A stretch of 64,000 nt of DNA from Medicago truncatula (Eukaryota; Streptophyta; Magnoliopsida; Fabales; Fabaceae), in assembly GCF_003473485.1 (NCBI RefSeq), contig NC_053045.1, positions 8,458,501 through 8,522,500 of the forward strand. The letters are read 5' to 3'. A model generated the notes under the pieces. That model saw nothing but the letters and a program-made list of their open reading frames with translations. It did not search any database and was not told the DNA's origin. Positions 32,516 to 45,284 of the stretch are shown here, in pieces. The position numbers and the translations under genes were made by a program. Position 1 is the stretch's first letter. Every line of letters starts with the position of its first letter.

Positions 32516-33400
32516 TGGTACTTGAATTGAAGTTGAGTTGAGAGTATCTTATATAGGAATAAGAACGATGAAAATCCAAAACCTGACCCACCCAAAACTA
32601 TAATAATATAAGAATGAATGAAACGTGTGAAATGAATGGGTTGGAGTGGGACGGTCGGTGATGTTCTATGGTTTTCCACAGTCCATTTTCTTTTGACTAA
32701 ATAATCCTCATTTCATTTGATTTTCTTGAATGGCCAAATATCATCATTTTAGAGGAAGGGCAAATATATATTAAGGGATAAAGTTTCTTCTTCTTTTCCT
32801 TAAAGATAATTTTGTCATCCTAAGATGTAACAAAAATTAAAATGATGTAACTATAAAAAACGAAAAACAAACAATAATAGAAATATCATGTATCCCATAC
32901 ATATCGGTGTCCCCCGACGTATCCCTCGTAATGTGGAGGTGTAGGTTAGTGTGGTGGTTGGTGGTGGTTATAGTGGTGTGGTTTTGGATGGGGTGGCCGT
33001 GGATAATGGTGGTGATGCTCGTGGTGATTTTATCTGTGCTTAATTGTGCTCAGCGGCAGAAAAGAGGCAAGATGTGGTTGCACAGATTTTAGATAGGTTT
33101 GATGGTTATTTTATAGGGCGTTTAGAGTTTAATTTTGGGAGATGACTTTATAGTTTTGGTTTTGGTGTTTAGTTTTTATTGGTTTCGGAGACTCTTAGTG
33201 GATGGTGTTTTTGGTTTGTTTGTAGACGTTTGTATTTAATGTATGAGTGTTTGTTTGAGTATTGCGTGCTAGCTAGGATTCTTTGTGTTTTTGATTAAAT
33301 TTCATTTAAAAAAAATCCTTCATAATGTATTGGATTTTATTTTTTTTATTCTAAAAAAATGTAGCACTCAAATATTAAGTGAAATCCTTAAAAAAATGAG
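32516..33400. other. Upstream region of DUF1499 gene and G-rich stretch, no gene
   Basis: Promoter side of the minus-strand DUF1499 gene. From about 32930 to 33290 the plus strand is GT-rich and purine/T-skewed, unlike its surroundings; it may be a LINE 3' tail but shows no convincing protein. Nothing else supported. Confidence 0.4.
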
Positions 33401-33401
33401 T

Positions 33402-34472
33402 AAATAGGCAATTACCCTCCTGAAATTGTAAGTTTCGTCAATTATCCCTGCTGAAATTTTACAACGTTAATCAATTTACTCCATCCGTCAAATTTTTCTG
33501 TTAGTGAACATGACGTTTTGTAAACACCGCCCTGAAGTTTTGCACTTATGTGCAAAAACTTAAAAATTTATATTATTTCTTGTTAAAAACAAACAATTAA
33601 TAGTTAAATATTAAAACTAACTATTAATTTTGGAGTTTGGGAAAACTACATGCATATATACATCAAAATAGGCTTCAAAATGGGGAAAAAAATGTATTTT
33701 TTAAAGTGACAATAATGGGATAATTTGTGGATTAATTTCAAAGGTAAAGAAATATATGTCTAAGTGTTTGACATTTCTCAATAAGTGTTCCTCTATACAT
33801 ATTTATCACATATTTCATTTGCTGATGATTTGTGTCTTTTTTACATGAATATTACTTAATATGTTATATATGATATGTCGGTCTAATAGTATTGTGGTGT
33901 GACCTAGATTGTATACGATGAATGATTGTCCTTGTCTGAAGCACAAACAATAAGTAAGAATGAAGTTTTCTATAAAGTGTGCAAACAAGAACAGATCATA
34001 TTGAAATATTTGGGGTTGTGTAGTTTAAATGGTTTTGAGCAAATTGTTGAAGGAGTTGGAGGAGTTAAAAGACTAAGATGGTGAAGGAGAAAATATAAAT
34101 TTAAAATTGATTATTAATTTGTCTATAAACCCCTAAAAATAAAAATTTGTCTATTAGAAATAACCATTATTGTCACTTTAAAAATACACATTTTTCCCTA
34201 TTTTGATGTATATATGCATGTAGTTTTCCCAAACTCCAAAATTAATAGTTAGCTTTAATATTTAATCGTTAATTGTTTATCTTTAAGAGAAAAAAAAAAA
34301 AAATTTAAGTTTGGAGGCATTTTGCACATAAGTGCAAAACTTCAGAGGGATATTTGCAAAACGTCATGTTCACTAACAGAAAAATTTGACGGAGGGGTAA
34401 ATTAATTAACGTTGTGAAATTTCAAGGGATAATTGAAGTTTTGTTAATTTTAAGGGAGTAATGAAAATTTGT
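33402..34472. mobile_element. Fold-back/MULE-like element with ~310-bp inverted ends
   Basis: Left arm 33405-33720 and right arm about 34155-34470 are inverted copies; for example CTGTTAGTGAACATGACGTTTTG-type sequence in the left arm recurs inverted near 34360, and ACATGCATATATACATCAAAAT recurs inverted near 34200. The ~430-bp middle has no recognisable coding sequence. No clean target duplication was seen. Long inverted ends suggest a non-autonomous Mutator-like element. Confidence 0.8.
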
Positions 34473-34615
34473 CACAAAAGGCAATACTAGTTGTGAATTT
34501 TGTTGGAAACAAATTTGACCAATCTTTGAAGCGGGAAGACGAATAAGCCAACCCATCATCTTCTTCCGCAAGCTTAACCTTCCACGCTCCCTCTCTCCCT
34601 CTTCTTATTCCATCC

Positions 34616-37600
34616 ATGGCTCGTAACAAGGTTCGATTTTTCCTTCCTTTTCCATCACCCTCACTCCATTCTTCTGGGTTTAGGGTTTTACTTCTATTTT
34701 TTTTTTCTTTTCTATTTTCCCCTTTTTCTAAATTTCTAATTTTTTGAACTTTTAAATGTGAAATAATACACAGGAAGCTTTGCTTTTGCTGCTTGATGTG
34801 GGCCCATCCATGCATCCTGTTCTTCCTGAAGTTGAGAAAGTCTGTTCCATGCTTGTTCAGAAAAAGGTTTTTTTTTTTTTTGGTTTAAATTTATTCTTAA
34901 TCCCTACAAATTTACTATTTTTTTTTATTTTATTTCGTAAATTTTTTGTACGAGTGAATACCCAATTTGGTCTCTCACACCAATTTAGTATCCAACAAAA
35001 AAATATTACCAAACTAGTGTATGCTATTTTCAAATTGCGGATAAATTAGTCTTTATGTTATAACGAGTTGAGGACTAATTTGTCCTCTGTATAAAAATGT
35101 TAGGGACTAATTTAGGTATTATTTTTTGTAAGGGGCTACATTGAGCTGCGAAAGAAAATTGTGATGAAATTGTATCTTTTAGTTTTTAGTCACTGCAAAT
35201 ACAAAATTTGTTTATATTGAAATTGGTCACTGTTAAATTCATTTGAGTCTTTATTTTAAGGGACTAAAATCAAATATTCTACACGGACAAATACCAATAC
35301 TAGTAAATTTTGAAGGGACTAAAACAATAAGGATCAAAAGAAAAAATTAGTCTATTTGCAGGGACAAAAAATATTGAAACCTATTATTTTTAAGTTGTTA
35401 TTATTCTAATCTTCTGTTTGGTTTTATTTACTAAGAGCTTCAATACTAACATGATCTTTTTTTTTTTTTTAATTTTTATTCTTTTTATGTTTGTTTGTAT
35501 AATAATGTGCAGTTGATTTATAACAAATATGATGAAGTGGGGATTGTATTATTTGGAACAGAAGGTACTTACTCTAATCTTATTTATGATGCAAATCTAT
35601 GATGGAAAAATGTGGTGATGTTGTTGACTTGGTCTTTATTTGTTATGTTTCATTTTTATTTTAAGTAGAAGAATCTCTGCTATCTTGATTACATTGATGA
35701 TAGGAGTTGGATAATGTATTAGAATTGATGGTCAGTTACAGGAAGATGTTCAGTATTATCAAATAGTGGCCATGATTGCGGTTGTGGAATTTTTGCCAAC
35801 CGCTATGGTCAAGTTGTGAAGGGTGGTGGTGCTGTTGTGTTTTATGGCGGAAATGGTGGCTTAAAATAGTGAATTTTGGCCTTCTGCCATGGTTAGCCAT
35901 TCGGAGCCAATAACACCGAAGATGTTGCAGAACTTCAAGGTCTGCAATTCCCTAGCTCAAATCCGCAATTATACAAATGACAAGATGCCCGTCCTCTGTT
36001 AAACCCTATCTTACTTCGATAGTAAATAACTAACTATTGGGTTATCTAACAATACGCTGCTCATGTTTGGTGCAACTAGTGCTTACATCACAGTTGCAGA
36101 GGTTTCCTTAGAACAATATTGTCGAGTTTCATATATCAACTACATATATGGCTCTAGTAATGCTTATAAAGGCTTGGGCAGTCCTCATCTTACAAGTCGG
36201 TTTTGTGGGGCTGAGTTAGACCCTCAGCTCCAATTTTAATATGATATTAGTGACTATTTAGATTTGTTGTAGGATTGCGATCTCTGCTTTTATTTTATTT
36301 TTTTTAAAAGAAGGACCGCGATCTCTGTTGTTACCCCTGCATTTGTCCATCCTTCAGATGTTCAGTCTTGGGGGGTATTGAGAACTTGAGATTATAGTTA
36401 TTTCACGTGCATTAGTCCGTGTTTTTGATGTCCAATCCTGAGCATGAGAAGGTGTTGAGCGGCCCGATATCAACTAGATATATGGACTATGTAGTGCTTA
36501 TAGAGGTTATGGGAAAGTCTAGGTTTTTCGAAAATCTTTGATTCTTCCATCTTCATAACTTTTGGCCTATTCCTATTACTGTTCTGCTATACATCAGTAC
36601 AGAATTGGGAATCAGGGTTAATAGGAATTTGTTTTTCCTACTTAGAATTTTGATCAAGGTTTTCCATTTTTATTTATTGTTTCTACTGTCACGATTAACT
36701 TCAGTTTCTCATGGGAAGAATCATGTTCGTTTTGCTAGTTATTTTCTCAAATTCAGTTGTTTTTTATGTTATGAAGGAGTGCTTTGACTTTGTTTGTGAT
36801 AAAAAAGTATTCCTCAAGAGTAAGGAAAATTTTATTACATGACTGTAAACTTGTAATATTGTATATGGGACTAAATATTACAAGGCCAACAGGACAATAA
36901 GTTCAATTTTGTAGAGATAAGAATGTTAAGATAGGTGAGTTCATGTGCAAAACAAGATAGTTAAAAATGAATATATTAAAGAAAATTGAGGTAGCATCTA
37001 CATTAAAAACTAGAAGCCTTGGTAAGGTAAGTAGATTAGAGGATGATTGTCTAGTAATTAGAGGGAAACCTAGAAAAATTTGTAGTTCATACCACTCAAA
37101 AGAATTGATATTTAAATGGTTTATTTTTAGACATGATATATGATATGATATTATGACTCTGATCTATGCAGTTGACTCTACCTATTGGGAAAAGATTCAT
37201 GTAGTTTTGTTGTTATTTAGGTTTGATCAAAGACATCTCTTACCTTTTTTTTTTTTGTGTTTACTATTTTCAGACACGGATAATGAATTAACTACAGAAG
37301 TTGGTGGATATCAGCATGTTGTGGTTTCGAAAAATTCTAAAGTTGTGGATGGAGACATTGTTGAGGCTTTACAACAACTGCCTCGAGGAACTACTGATGG
37401 TGATTGTATCCATAAAGTTATACACGCTACATAAAGTATATCTTATTTGCCGAAAATAAATATGCTTTTGTATTTCGACCTACTTTAAAATAGTGATGCT
37501 ACTAGCTTATGAAAAATAACTAGACCATCTGTCATTAAAAGTTTCTCTTTTGGAAAATTCCTTTTATTAGATTATAAGATTTCATTGATTTGTGTTACTG

Positions 37601-40600
37601 ATTCCTACCGCGTATTCTCACTGCCATTTATCTCTCATTTTAGTTCTGTTTTATTCTTTTATAATAACTGGCTATATATATGTATTTTTTACATAAACAA
37701 AAGTATTCTGTTATAAATTTTAATTGCTGCTTCAAGAACAACTTTTTGTATAACTTAATTTTTGTTGATGGTGCAGTCTTGTATGTGATTGGTATAATGA
37801 GCTAATATTTTCCTGAAAACCTTTCTTTTTGTCGTAATAGATCTCTTCTACTCCTTTCTGGTTACCTTGACTTCGATGTTAGTTCTTGATGCTGTCATTG
37901 TTGCCATGGATATGTTAATAAAAAAGTTTGGAGACACTAACAAAGGAAAGAAACGTCTTTGCCTTATTACAAATGCACAGTGTCCAATAAAAGATCCTTA
38001 TGAAGGATCAAAAGAAGAGCAAGTTACCACGATTGCTAAACAAATGACAGCTCATGGTATGAAAATGGAAAGTATAATTGTACGAGGAAAACTTAGTCAA
38101 GATGCAAACAAGGAGATAATGGATGAGAATGATCGTCTTTTAAATATTTTTTCCAAGGAAACACAGACAAGATTGTTGTATGTTGAGGATCCAATTTCTT
38201 TGTTTGGTGCTCTTAAAACTCGAAATATAACTCCAGTGACAGTTTTCAGAGGGGATCTTGAATTGAGCCCAAAACTGAGGATTAAGGTAAGATTTGCAAT
38301 ATGATATGTAGATTTAGTCTCCAGGTCCTTAACGAATATCTTGTTTAAGTGTACCTATCATAGTTGGTTAACTGTCTTTCATTTTGCAAGTTTTTCCATT
38401 AATGATTTTCAAATGCTACAAGCTTGAGTTGGTTATAGACAATATGAATCTTTATCTTTATATTGAATAATTTAAGGCACGGTGAACACATGTGAAGGCA
38501 TCTTTGATGTTGTTTTCCCTTCATCTTAATGTTTAACAGAATATTTTATTTGTATTACCTATCAAATTTTCCTTTTTAAATAAAGCGGTGATTTGTATGA
38601 AAAGACATTTTATTTTCATGAAACCTTAAATGATAATCAGGTAATGGTGTACAAGAAAACACAAGAAGAGAAATTTCCAACTCTGAAGAAATTCTCTGAT
38701 AAGGCTCCTCAAACTGATAAATTCGCAACACATGAAGTCAAAGTAGATTATGAGTACAAGAGTTCCGCAGATCCGGATAAAGTTGTCCCTCCAGATCAAA
38801 GAATTAAAGGTTATCGATATGGGCCTCAAATAATTCCTATTTCCTCTGCTGAATGGGATGCTGTAAAGTTCAAACCGGAAAAGGGTGTGAAGCTTTTGGG
38901 ATTTACTGATTCTTCTAATATATTGAGGTGAGATTGCATATGCTTTAAGGGATTGTATTTGATTTAATTCTATAAAACTTAGGGTGTGTTTGGATGGAGG
39001 GAAAGGGAGGGGAGGGCTTACTTTTCTTTTTTTAAATTACGAACATTATAAAATAATATTTTGAAAATTGAATTAACAACATGATAAATGATCATATAAT
39101 ACTTCAAAAACAATTAATTTACTTTAAAAAAAACATTTTACATTCTTCGTAATTTAAAAAATAAAATTGAACCCTCCCCTCCTTTCCCCTCATAAACCCT
39201 CAATCCAAACACACCCTTAAAGAAGACTTCCGGACTCATTATTTCACTTTTCTTTTTGTTTTAAAATGTGCACACTAAAGACACCAATACATGAAAGATG
39301 TCTATGTGTTCATAGCTGAACCGGGGAATACAAAGGCTGTACTGGCAGTTTCTGCACTATCAAGGGCTATGAAGGAAATGAATAAGGTTGCAATTTTACG
39401 GTGCGTCTGGAGACAGGGACAAGCGAATGTTGTTATTGGGGTCTTGACACCCAATGTATCTGATAGAGAAAATCTTGTAGGTTTTTTTTTTTGGTCTCAG
39501 TTTGTGTTATTTTTTGGTTTACTTTCTCTGGTTTCTATTCCGTGACTTCCTTTTTTATTTAATAATTAAAATTTCTTGCTTTTATGATTATCCTGTGCAG
39601 CCTGATTCATTTTACTTCAATATTCTTCCTTTTGCCGAGGATGTGCGTGAGTTTCAGTTTCCTTCTTTCAGTAGTTTCCCAGCATCGTGCCAGCCAAATG
39701 AACAACAACTAGAATCAGCAGCTAACTTCATAAAAATGCTTGATCTTGCACCAGATGGGAAACAGGAAGTTTTGCTTCCTGACTTTACCCCAAATCCAGT
39801 ACTGGCGGTACATATTTGATCCACCTATCAGTTTCTATTTTACTTCCTTCTTTTTTATATTTCCCCATTTCATTTTCTTTTTGATTTTTTTTTCTCTTAC
39901 AAGGGTTTGAAATTTGGCTTCTGACATCAGATTTTTTGTGTCTTTTCAGCGCTTTTATCATTATCTTGATCTGAAATCAAAGCATCCAGATGCTTCAGTG
40001 CCACCTCTCGATTATACACTCAGGAAAATTACAGAACCTGAGACTGACTTGGTTTTGCAGAACCAATCTGTCATTGACTCATATCGTAGATCTTTTGAGA
40101 TGCAGGGAAATCCCTTGGTAAGAATGAGTACTTAGTTCTTAGTCGAGTAGACGGTACTAATTTCAGATAAGTTTTATATTTGAAATATCTCACTGCAGAA
40201 AAAGCCAAGGCGTTTTTTGCGAGGAAAGACAAGTGATGAAGAGGGTAAAGAAAACATCACAGCCCCGCCTGCCAATCTCATCGAATATACGTCTATTAAA
40301 GTTGAGAAAATCGGGGATCTGACTCCTGTCCAAGATTTTGAAGCCATGATTTCACGCCGAGACAGTCCAGATTGGGTTGTAAAAGCAATCAAGGATATGA
40401 AAGATAAAATATTTGATATGGTGGAGGACTCCCATGAAGGTGATAACTATCCCAAAGCACTGGACTGTTTAGTTGCGCTTCGCAAAGGTTGCATACTTGA
40501 GCAGGTAATCCATTTCCTCTTGAATGCAAAATTACAAATAGCGCGCTATAGCATAGCAGAATTTGAACCGATCACTAGCACTATAGCAATGTAGCATAGT

Positions 40601-41063
40601 GGACGTTGAAAAACCACTATTTTCTACAGTCCGCAATTAACAACACTGCATCTAATTTATTTGTTATCTTATCCGTCTATGAATTTGTTTGTTCAATCCT
40701 CCTATGCTTCTTTTTGCATGAGATTCATGGTAACTTGTTGATTTCACAAAAATATTTATGTGAAGGAACCAAAACAATTCAACGATTTCCTTAAACATCT
40801 TTGCAATTTCTGCCAAGAGAAAAACCTTCAAAGTTTCTGCGAACATCTTGCTGCTAAGGGACTCACATTGATCCCCAAAACAGAAGCTATAGACAGGTAA
40901 TTTTTGCATGATCTCTTTCTCTAATGGTTTAATTTATTTTAAAGTTTTTTTTTTTTCTTTCACTTTACCGTATCATAATTGTTTTTTGTTTTCACAATAC
41001 AGTGATGTCAGTGATGAAGAAGCCAGAAGTTTCTTGGTAAAGTCTGAATCCAAATGTGATTAA
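34616..41063 (+). CDS. KU80: KU80 subunit of the Ku DNA-end-binding heterodimer, 12 exons
   Basis: Binds DNA double-strand ends with Ku70, starting classical non-homologous end joining and protecting telomeres; nuclear. Exons: 34616-34630, 34774-34866, 35513-35564, 37274-37405, 37883-38286, 38641-38927, 39281-39476, 39601-39807, 39950-40117, 40199-40504, 40766-40896, 41003-41063; 2052 nt, 683 aa, phases all agree. Domains: N-terminal vWA fold (ALLLLLDVGPSMHPVLPEVE, KKRLCLITNAQCPIKDP), Ku beta-barrel core (VTVFRGDLELSPKLRIKV, GYRYGPQIIPISS, LGFTDSSNILR, RCVWRQGQANVVIGVLTPN), C-terminal arm (VQDFEAMISRRDSP) and a helical Ku80 C-terminal domain (KALDCLVALRKGCILEQ, FNDFLKHLCNFCQEKN). Length is close to Arabidopsis KU80. 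The first exon encodes only MARNK. Intron 3 (1.7 kb) and intron 6 carry transposon pieces. The tail lacks an obvious DNA-PKcs-binding motif, as expected in plants, which lack DNA-PKcs. Confidence 0.96.
35180..35380. repeat. MITE-like repeat in KU80 intron 2
   Basis: TTTTTAGTCACTGCAAATA near 35186 and TCTATTTGCAGGGACAAAAA near 35350 are approximate inverted copies, enclosing about 150 bp. Repeats with TTTTAGTCCCTGCAAAT ends are common in legume introns (recalled). Limits are approximate. Confidence 0.5.
35745..35925. repeat. hAT-MITE relative in KU80 intron 3
   Basis: Starts CAGTATTATCAAATAGTGGC and ends near GCCATTCGGAGCCAATAACA, which are degenerate inverted copies of the CAGTGTTGT...GCGG ends seen at 4096 and 40640. 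No clean target duplication. Confidence 0.5.
36130..36250. repeat. LTR-end-like repeat in KU80 intron 3
   Basis: TTATAAAGGCTTGGGCAGTC and AAGTCGGTTTTGTGGGGCTG followed by AGTTAGACC match, inverted, the stretch at 62640-62745 (GGCCTAACGCAACCCC, AACCGGCTTGTGATTTGAGG, CAAGCCATAT). They are two degenerate copies of one dispersed family, probably LTR-derived. Confidence 0.5.
36920..37230 (+). pseudogene. RTE-type LINE 3' fragment in KU80 intron 3
   Basis: Reads LVRLEDDCLVIRGKPRKI, then MTLIYAVDSTYWEKIHVVLL, a decayed version of the DLIYDRTLW..IHVADPTYWDK tail. It ends 40 bp before exon 4. Third copy of this family in the window. Confidence 0.55.
38982..39216. mobile_element. Tourist-like (PIF/Harbinger) MITE in KU80 intron 6
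   Basis: Inverted ends GGGTGTGTTTGGATGG / CAATCCAAACACACCC, flanked by TTA on both sides (38979-38981 and 39217-39219). A 3-bp TWA duplication and GGGTGTGTTTGG ends suit PIF/Harbinger. Length 235 bp with an AT-rich middle. Confidence 0.85.
40540..40652. repeat. hAT-MITE remnant in KU80 intron 10
   Basis: Ends with CCGCAATTAACAACACTG near 40632-40649, the inverse of CAGTGTTGTTAATTGCGG; the body has GCGCTATAGC and GCACTATAGC as in the 4096 element. The left end is eroded. It covers most of the intron between exons 10 and 11. Confidence 0.6.
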
Positions 41064-42605
41064 TTCATATATTTGTGCTGAAGCATCCAAAGGCTTCAAT
41101 TTTATACTTTTGGCAGAATACATGAATATACTGTAACTATTATTCGAAATACCTTAGATTCGGATATTTGATTATTAAAAATTTAAAATTGCTGATCTTG
41201 AATTCCACTGTTACATATGCTTGATACTAGAAATTCACTCTAGTTTTGGATAGAGAAATATATAGTGGCAATATACACTATACTCTTGCATTATGCTCAT
41301 AAGCATCGATCAATCATCCGATGCATTATGCTTATAAATAGTGAGTATTTGCAAGGTGGTAGTAGCTAATATACCGCCACATGATAATTTAGGTGGTTAA
41401 TTTGGTGCATTCACGCATTCGGCTAGAGGAGCGGCAGGTGAATTTGATTGAAAAAATAGGGAACGAGCGGGATCCAATTCTTTTTCGTTGTTACCATTTG
41501 AGGTTAAGGTGGTGGGTTGAAACGTTCACTGTCAAATGGTGAAGGAACCGACAAAAAATGGAATAAAAAATATTTTCTAAACCCAATTCTCAAAAGGTTG
41601 AATTGAGAAGCAATATATTGGGTTTATTGGCTAAACTTTTCATTCAGTTCTTTGTTGTTCTTACATCATCCATTTGAGTTGATTTAAAAACAAAGACAAA
41701 AAAATCTTGATAGAAAATATTTGAAATATCATAGTTTGAATACAAAAATTTAGAGGAACTAAAAATGAAATATGTTATATTTATATGGCTTAAAAACTTA
41801 TTTAAGCCTATTTGTTTTTAAATGTAATATTTTAAGAGTTTAATTTATCTTTTTAAAAGTTTAATCTATAATTCGTTGAAATATAGGGTAATTTTGATGC
41901 ATGATTAGTGTTATTTTTTAAGCAAATGTTTAATGAATTTTAGCTGTGGTTGAATTGATAGGGAATACCCGAGTTTGAACCATGACTATAATAAAGTATT
42001 GTGTTGAATGAGAACAAAAGTGATATGGTAGCATTATTTTATGAGAATAGAAGAAACAGAGTGAATCAACAAGATGTGTCAGTGAGTTGACAATACGATC
42101 CTTAACAATATAAAAATATAGGTTTAACTCTTGAAATTGATTATTTGTAGCAACTAAAAACATATTTAACCATTTTATATACCGTTAGATTTATCATATA
42201 ATGGTGACGACTAAAAATATATTTAACTCTATATTTAAGAGCCATTTGATGGAATGTATGGACAAAAAGAACATGTACCCTTTAGACAAGAGAGATGATA
42301 CTCTATCTTTTCTCAATATTTTTTTTTTATCAATGACTATTATTCTCGTCGATATTATGAAAAATGACAATCAGATTTTGGATGTGCACATGATTTGCCT
42401 CCATGTTGACATCCTCATGCATATTAAAAACAATATGTCGTCATATATACTAACATATGTATGGACCCACGCCACACAAAGCATTCATTTATTGTATATA
42501 TAAGGGCATAAGAGTTGCCAATATAGAAATCAAAGCACCTTGAAATTTTTTCATATCTTCTATTCAAAGTTTTCAACATTAGTGAAAATAAATAATTACT
42601 ATAGT
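41064..42605. other. Intergenic between KU80 and the F-box gene
   Basis: KU80 3' UTR, then AT-rich sequence. Stretches near 41770-41830 and 42100-42190 contain AAATATGTTT/ACTAAAAACATATTTAACC pieces of the common legume MITE family also seen at 44.7 and 47.2 kb. A possible TATA (TGTATATATAAGG) lies at about 42495, upstream of the F-box start. No gene supported. Confidence 0.45.
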
Positions 42606-45284
42606 ATGGAACTTTTGCCTGAAGATTGCGTTGCACACATTTTATCATTTACATCACCTATTGATGTGTGTAGGGTTTCTCTAATCTCTTCAATTGTGAA
42701 ATCCATGGCAGATTCAGATAATGTGTGGGAGAAATTCTTGCCACATAATTATCAAGGAATTGTTTCTAGGTTGGTGGATCCCCCATTGTCGTGTTCGTCA
42801 AAGAAAGAATTACTTGCCAGGTTATGTAAACCGCAACTTATTGACGACGGTAATAAGGTAATTCTATTCATTTGACAATACTTTTGATTTAAGTGAAAAA
42901 TATTAATATATGCTTTTCATATATGTTATAGTGCTATGTTATGTTGGTGTTTTGTACTAAAAAAAAACAAGTGCATTTAAGAATATTCCTTATTCATTAA
43001 AAAAATATTTTTGACAAATTATCTTATAACTTGTCTTACATATATAAGTCAAGTCTATAACGAATAAGGGACATATCTGCTGCCATGCACAGTGTTTTTC
43101 TACTATTGAATAAATAATTTTCACTATAAAAATAAAAGAAATATAATGAGATTTAATTATTTAATGGTGAAAAATAAGTTAGTTTGTACACAGTGTTTTT
43201 CTACTAATAAGAAAAACATATAGGATTTAGTTGAGAGACATGAATACTACTAATAAGAAAAAAAGTTGGTATTTGAACAGTGTAATAACTGTTGGAAACA
43301 GCATAAAAATATTATTAAATAGACAACAATATAAAAATGTAGAGTTAAACAACTTTTAAATTATCAAATCGAATTTTTTAAGAAAATTTTAGCAAGAACA
43401 AAATCTTATTATAATTTATATGTCCCTTGGGCAACTTTTCCATACATTCTAAAATCTAAGTAGATGTCTAATGTATTTTCCCTCAAAAAATAATCCAATG
43501 TATTAGCTCAAAAAAATATGTACATATAATAATTTTCCTTTTATAAAATATTTTATTTTTTATTTTACGTCTTCCAAAACACTTATAATATTAATAGTGA
43601 ATATATTAAGAAATAAATGTGTACATATAATAGTTTGAAATTGGGTTTATATTTTAAAACAGTTTCTTTTTCTTCAAAAGGGTTTATAATTAAAGAATTT
43701 TTTCTTGAAAAATAACTAAGAACATTTTTTCTAATAATATATATACAGACACACATAGCTATGCGCGCGTCAAGATAACGCTTTAAACTTTAAGAGCTAT
43801 AATAAGGGTGTCTACGATAGCTCTTTATACCTATAATCGATATTTATGATATCGCTTTGTACCTATAACCGCTATTACACATTGGTTTATCATTTTTTTT
43901 TTGTATATAAACGCTATTATAGAATATCCATATTTAATATCTGTCACATTTAAGTAAATAATCCAATAGAGAATGGAGGAAGCAAACATTTGCAATATAA
44001 ATGCAATCATTGTTAACTTAAGGTTGCTTGTATGTGCTCAGGCGGGGGAGCAAATATGAATTTAATAAATTCATATTAGTTGGAATTTACTAATATAAAT
44101 TTAAATCCATATTTGCTCCGCTGCCTGTGGATATACAAATCACCAGTTAAGAATATGCGTTTATATCTTCTTTTACTAATTAATTATCTATTGTGAGGAC
44201 ACAAGTCATAATATGTGATTAATTAGAATAGATAAAATATGTGTCTAATTGGGTGATTTTAATTGATTGATAATGTAAAGTTGTTTTACATTGTCAGTCT
44301 ATTCTAATTAATCTATTTAACTATACCTTGTCAATGAAACAGATGTTTTCAATTGAGAAAACAACAGGCAAAATATGTTATTCGTTGAGTGCAAGACAAC
44401 TTTCAATTACATTTGGAAACAACCCTCTACATTGGTCTTGGAGACAAGTTCAAGGCTCACGGTTTGTGCTTCATCCTAATTCTCTAATTAAAAAGTGTAA
44501 TATATATGTTTTAGGGTATGGGACAATAACATCCATTGACACACAAAAATAATCAAATTTGTTTTTTTTTTACAAGAAAAATAATCATATTTGTTCTCTG
44601 CTTACCTTTAAAAATATAATTAGTTGATCAATTTTATTTTATTTTTATAATTAAATATGGTTTTAGTCTCTATAATTACTTTAAATTTTATTGTTAGTTG
44701 ATGTAGGACTGCATATACTTTCTAGTTCCTACTAATTACAAAAATGACTTTGTAGTTCCTCTTAATTTTATCATGTATTGATATTGAAACTAAAAATAAA
44801 AATAAAAATTTTATAAAAAAAAATACATATTTAACCATTTTATTATATAGAGAAAATGGGTCCAATTTGTGATTGAAAAAGTGAACATATTCAACAAGTT
44901 TCTACCCCTATTTGGGGCTTTGTGTGTAGGTTTGCAGAAGTTGCTGAACTTAGAACCATTTGCTATCTAGAAACTATAGGGAGCATAAACAATGAAATGT
45001 TGTCACCAAAAACAATGTATGGAGCATATCTAAAAGTGAAAAATGTGGAATGTGCTTATGGGTTAGATTTGTTACCATGTATACGTTCAAACTGTAAAAG
45101 AAATGGGATTTGCAATTGTGAGCATAAAGATGAATGGTTGGAGATTGAGTTAGGGAGTTTCTACACTGAAAAAGTTCAAGTTCAAGAGGTGAGAATGTGT
45201 CTCAAGGAAGTCAATGGTGTGGACTTTAAAGGTAGATTAATTGTTGATGGAATTGAACTAAGACCCAAAACTTATAGGTTGTAA
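42606..45284 (+). CDS. F-box/PP2-B type protein, 3 exons
   Basis: F-box proteins of this group form the substrate-receptor part of SCF ubiquitin ligases and carry a phloem-protein-2 lectin-like domain. Exons 42606-42857, 44343-44461, 44930-45284; 726 nt, 241 aa, phases agree. F-box at residues 1-45 (LPEDCVAHILSFTSPIDVCR), then the linker DNVWEKFLPHNY and KKELLARLCKP. The PP2 part has MFSIEKTTGKICYSLSARQL, SITFGNNPLHWSWRQV, FAEVAELRTICYLETIGSI, MLSPKTMYGAYLKVKN and the closing block RMCLKEVNGVDFKGRLIVDG. Somewhat shorter than many relatives, mostly in the middle of the PP2 domain, but no motif block is lost. Intron 1 is 1.5 kb of AT-rich DNA. Expression unknown; likely functional. Confidence 0.92.
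44046..44120. repeat. Short inverted repeat in F-box gene intron 1
   Basis: GAGCAAATATGAATTTA and its inverse TAAATCCATATTTGCTC are separated by about 35 bp that itself contains AATTCATATTAG and CTAATATAAATT. It would fold into a long AT-rich hairpin. Probably a MITE remnant. Confidence 0.6.

Noticed and set aside
32306-32679. Several overlapping frames on both strands at the DUF1499 first exon
   Set aside because: Only the frame starting at 32515 splices in phase to the conserved DUF1499 exons.
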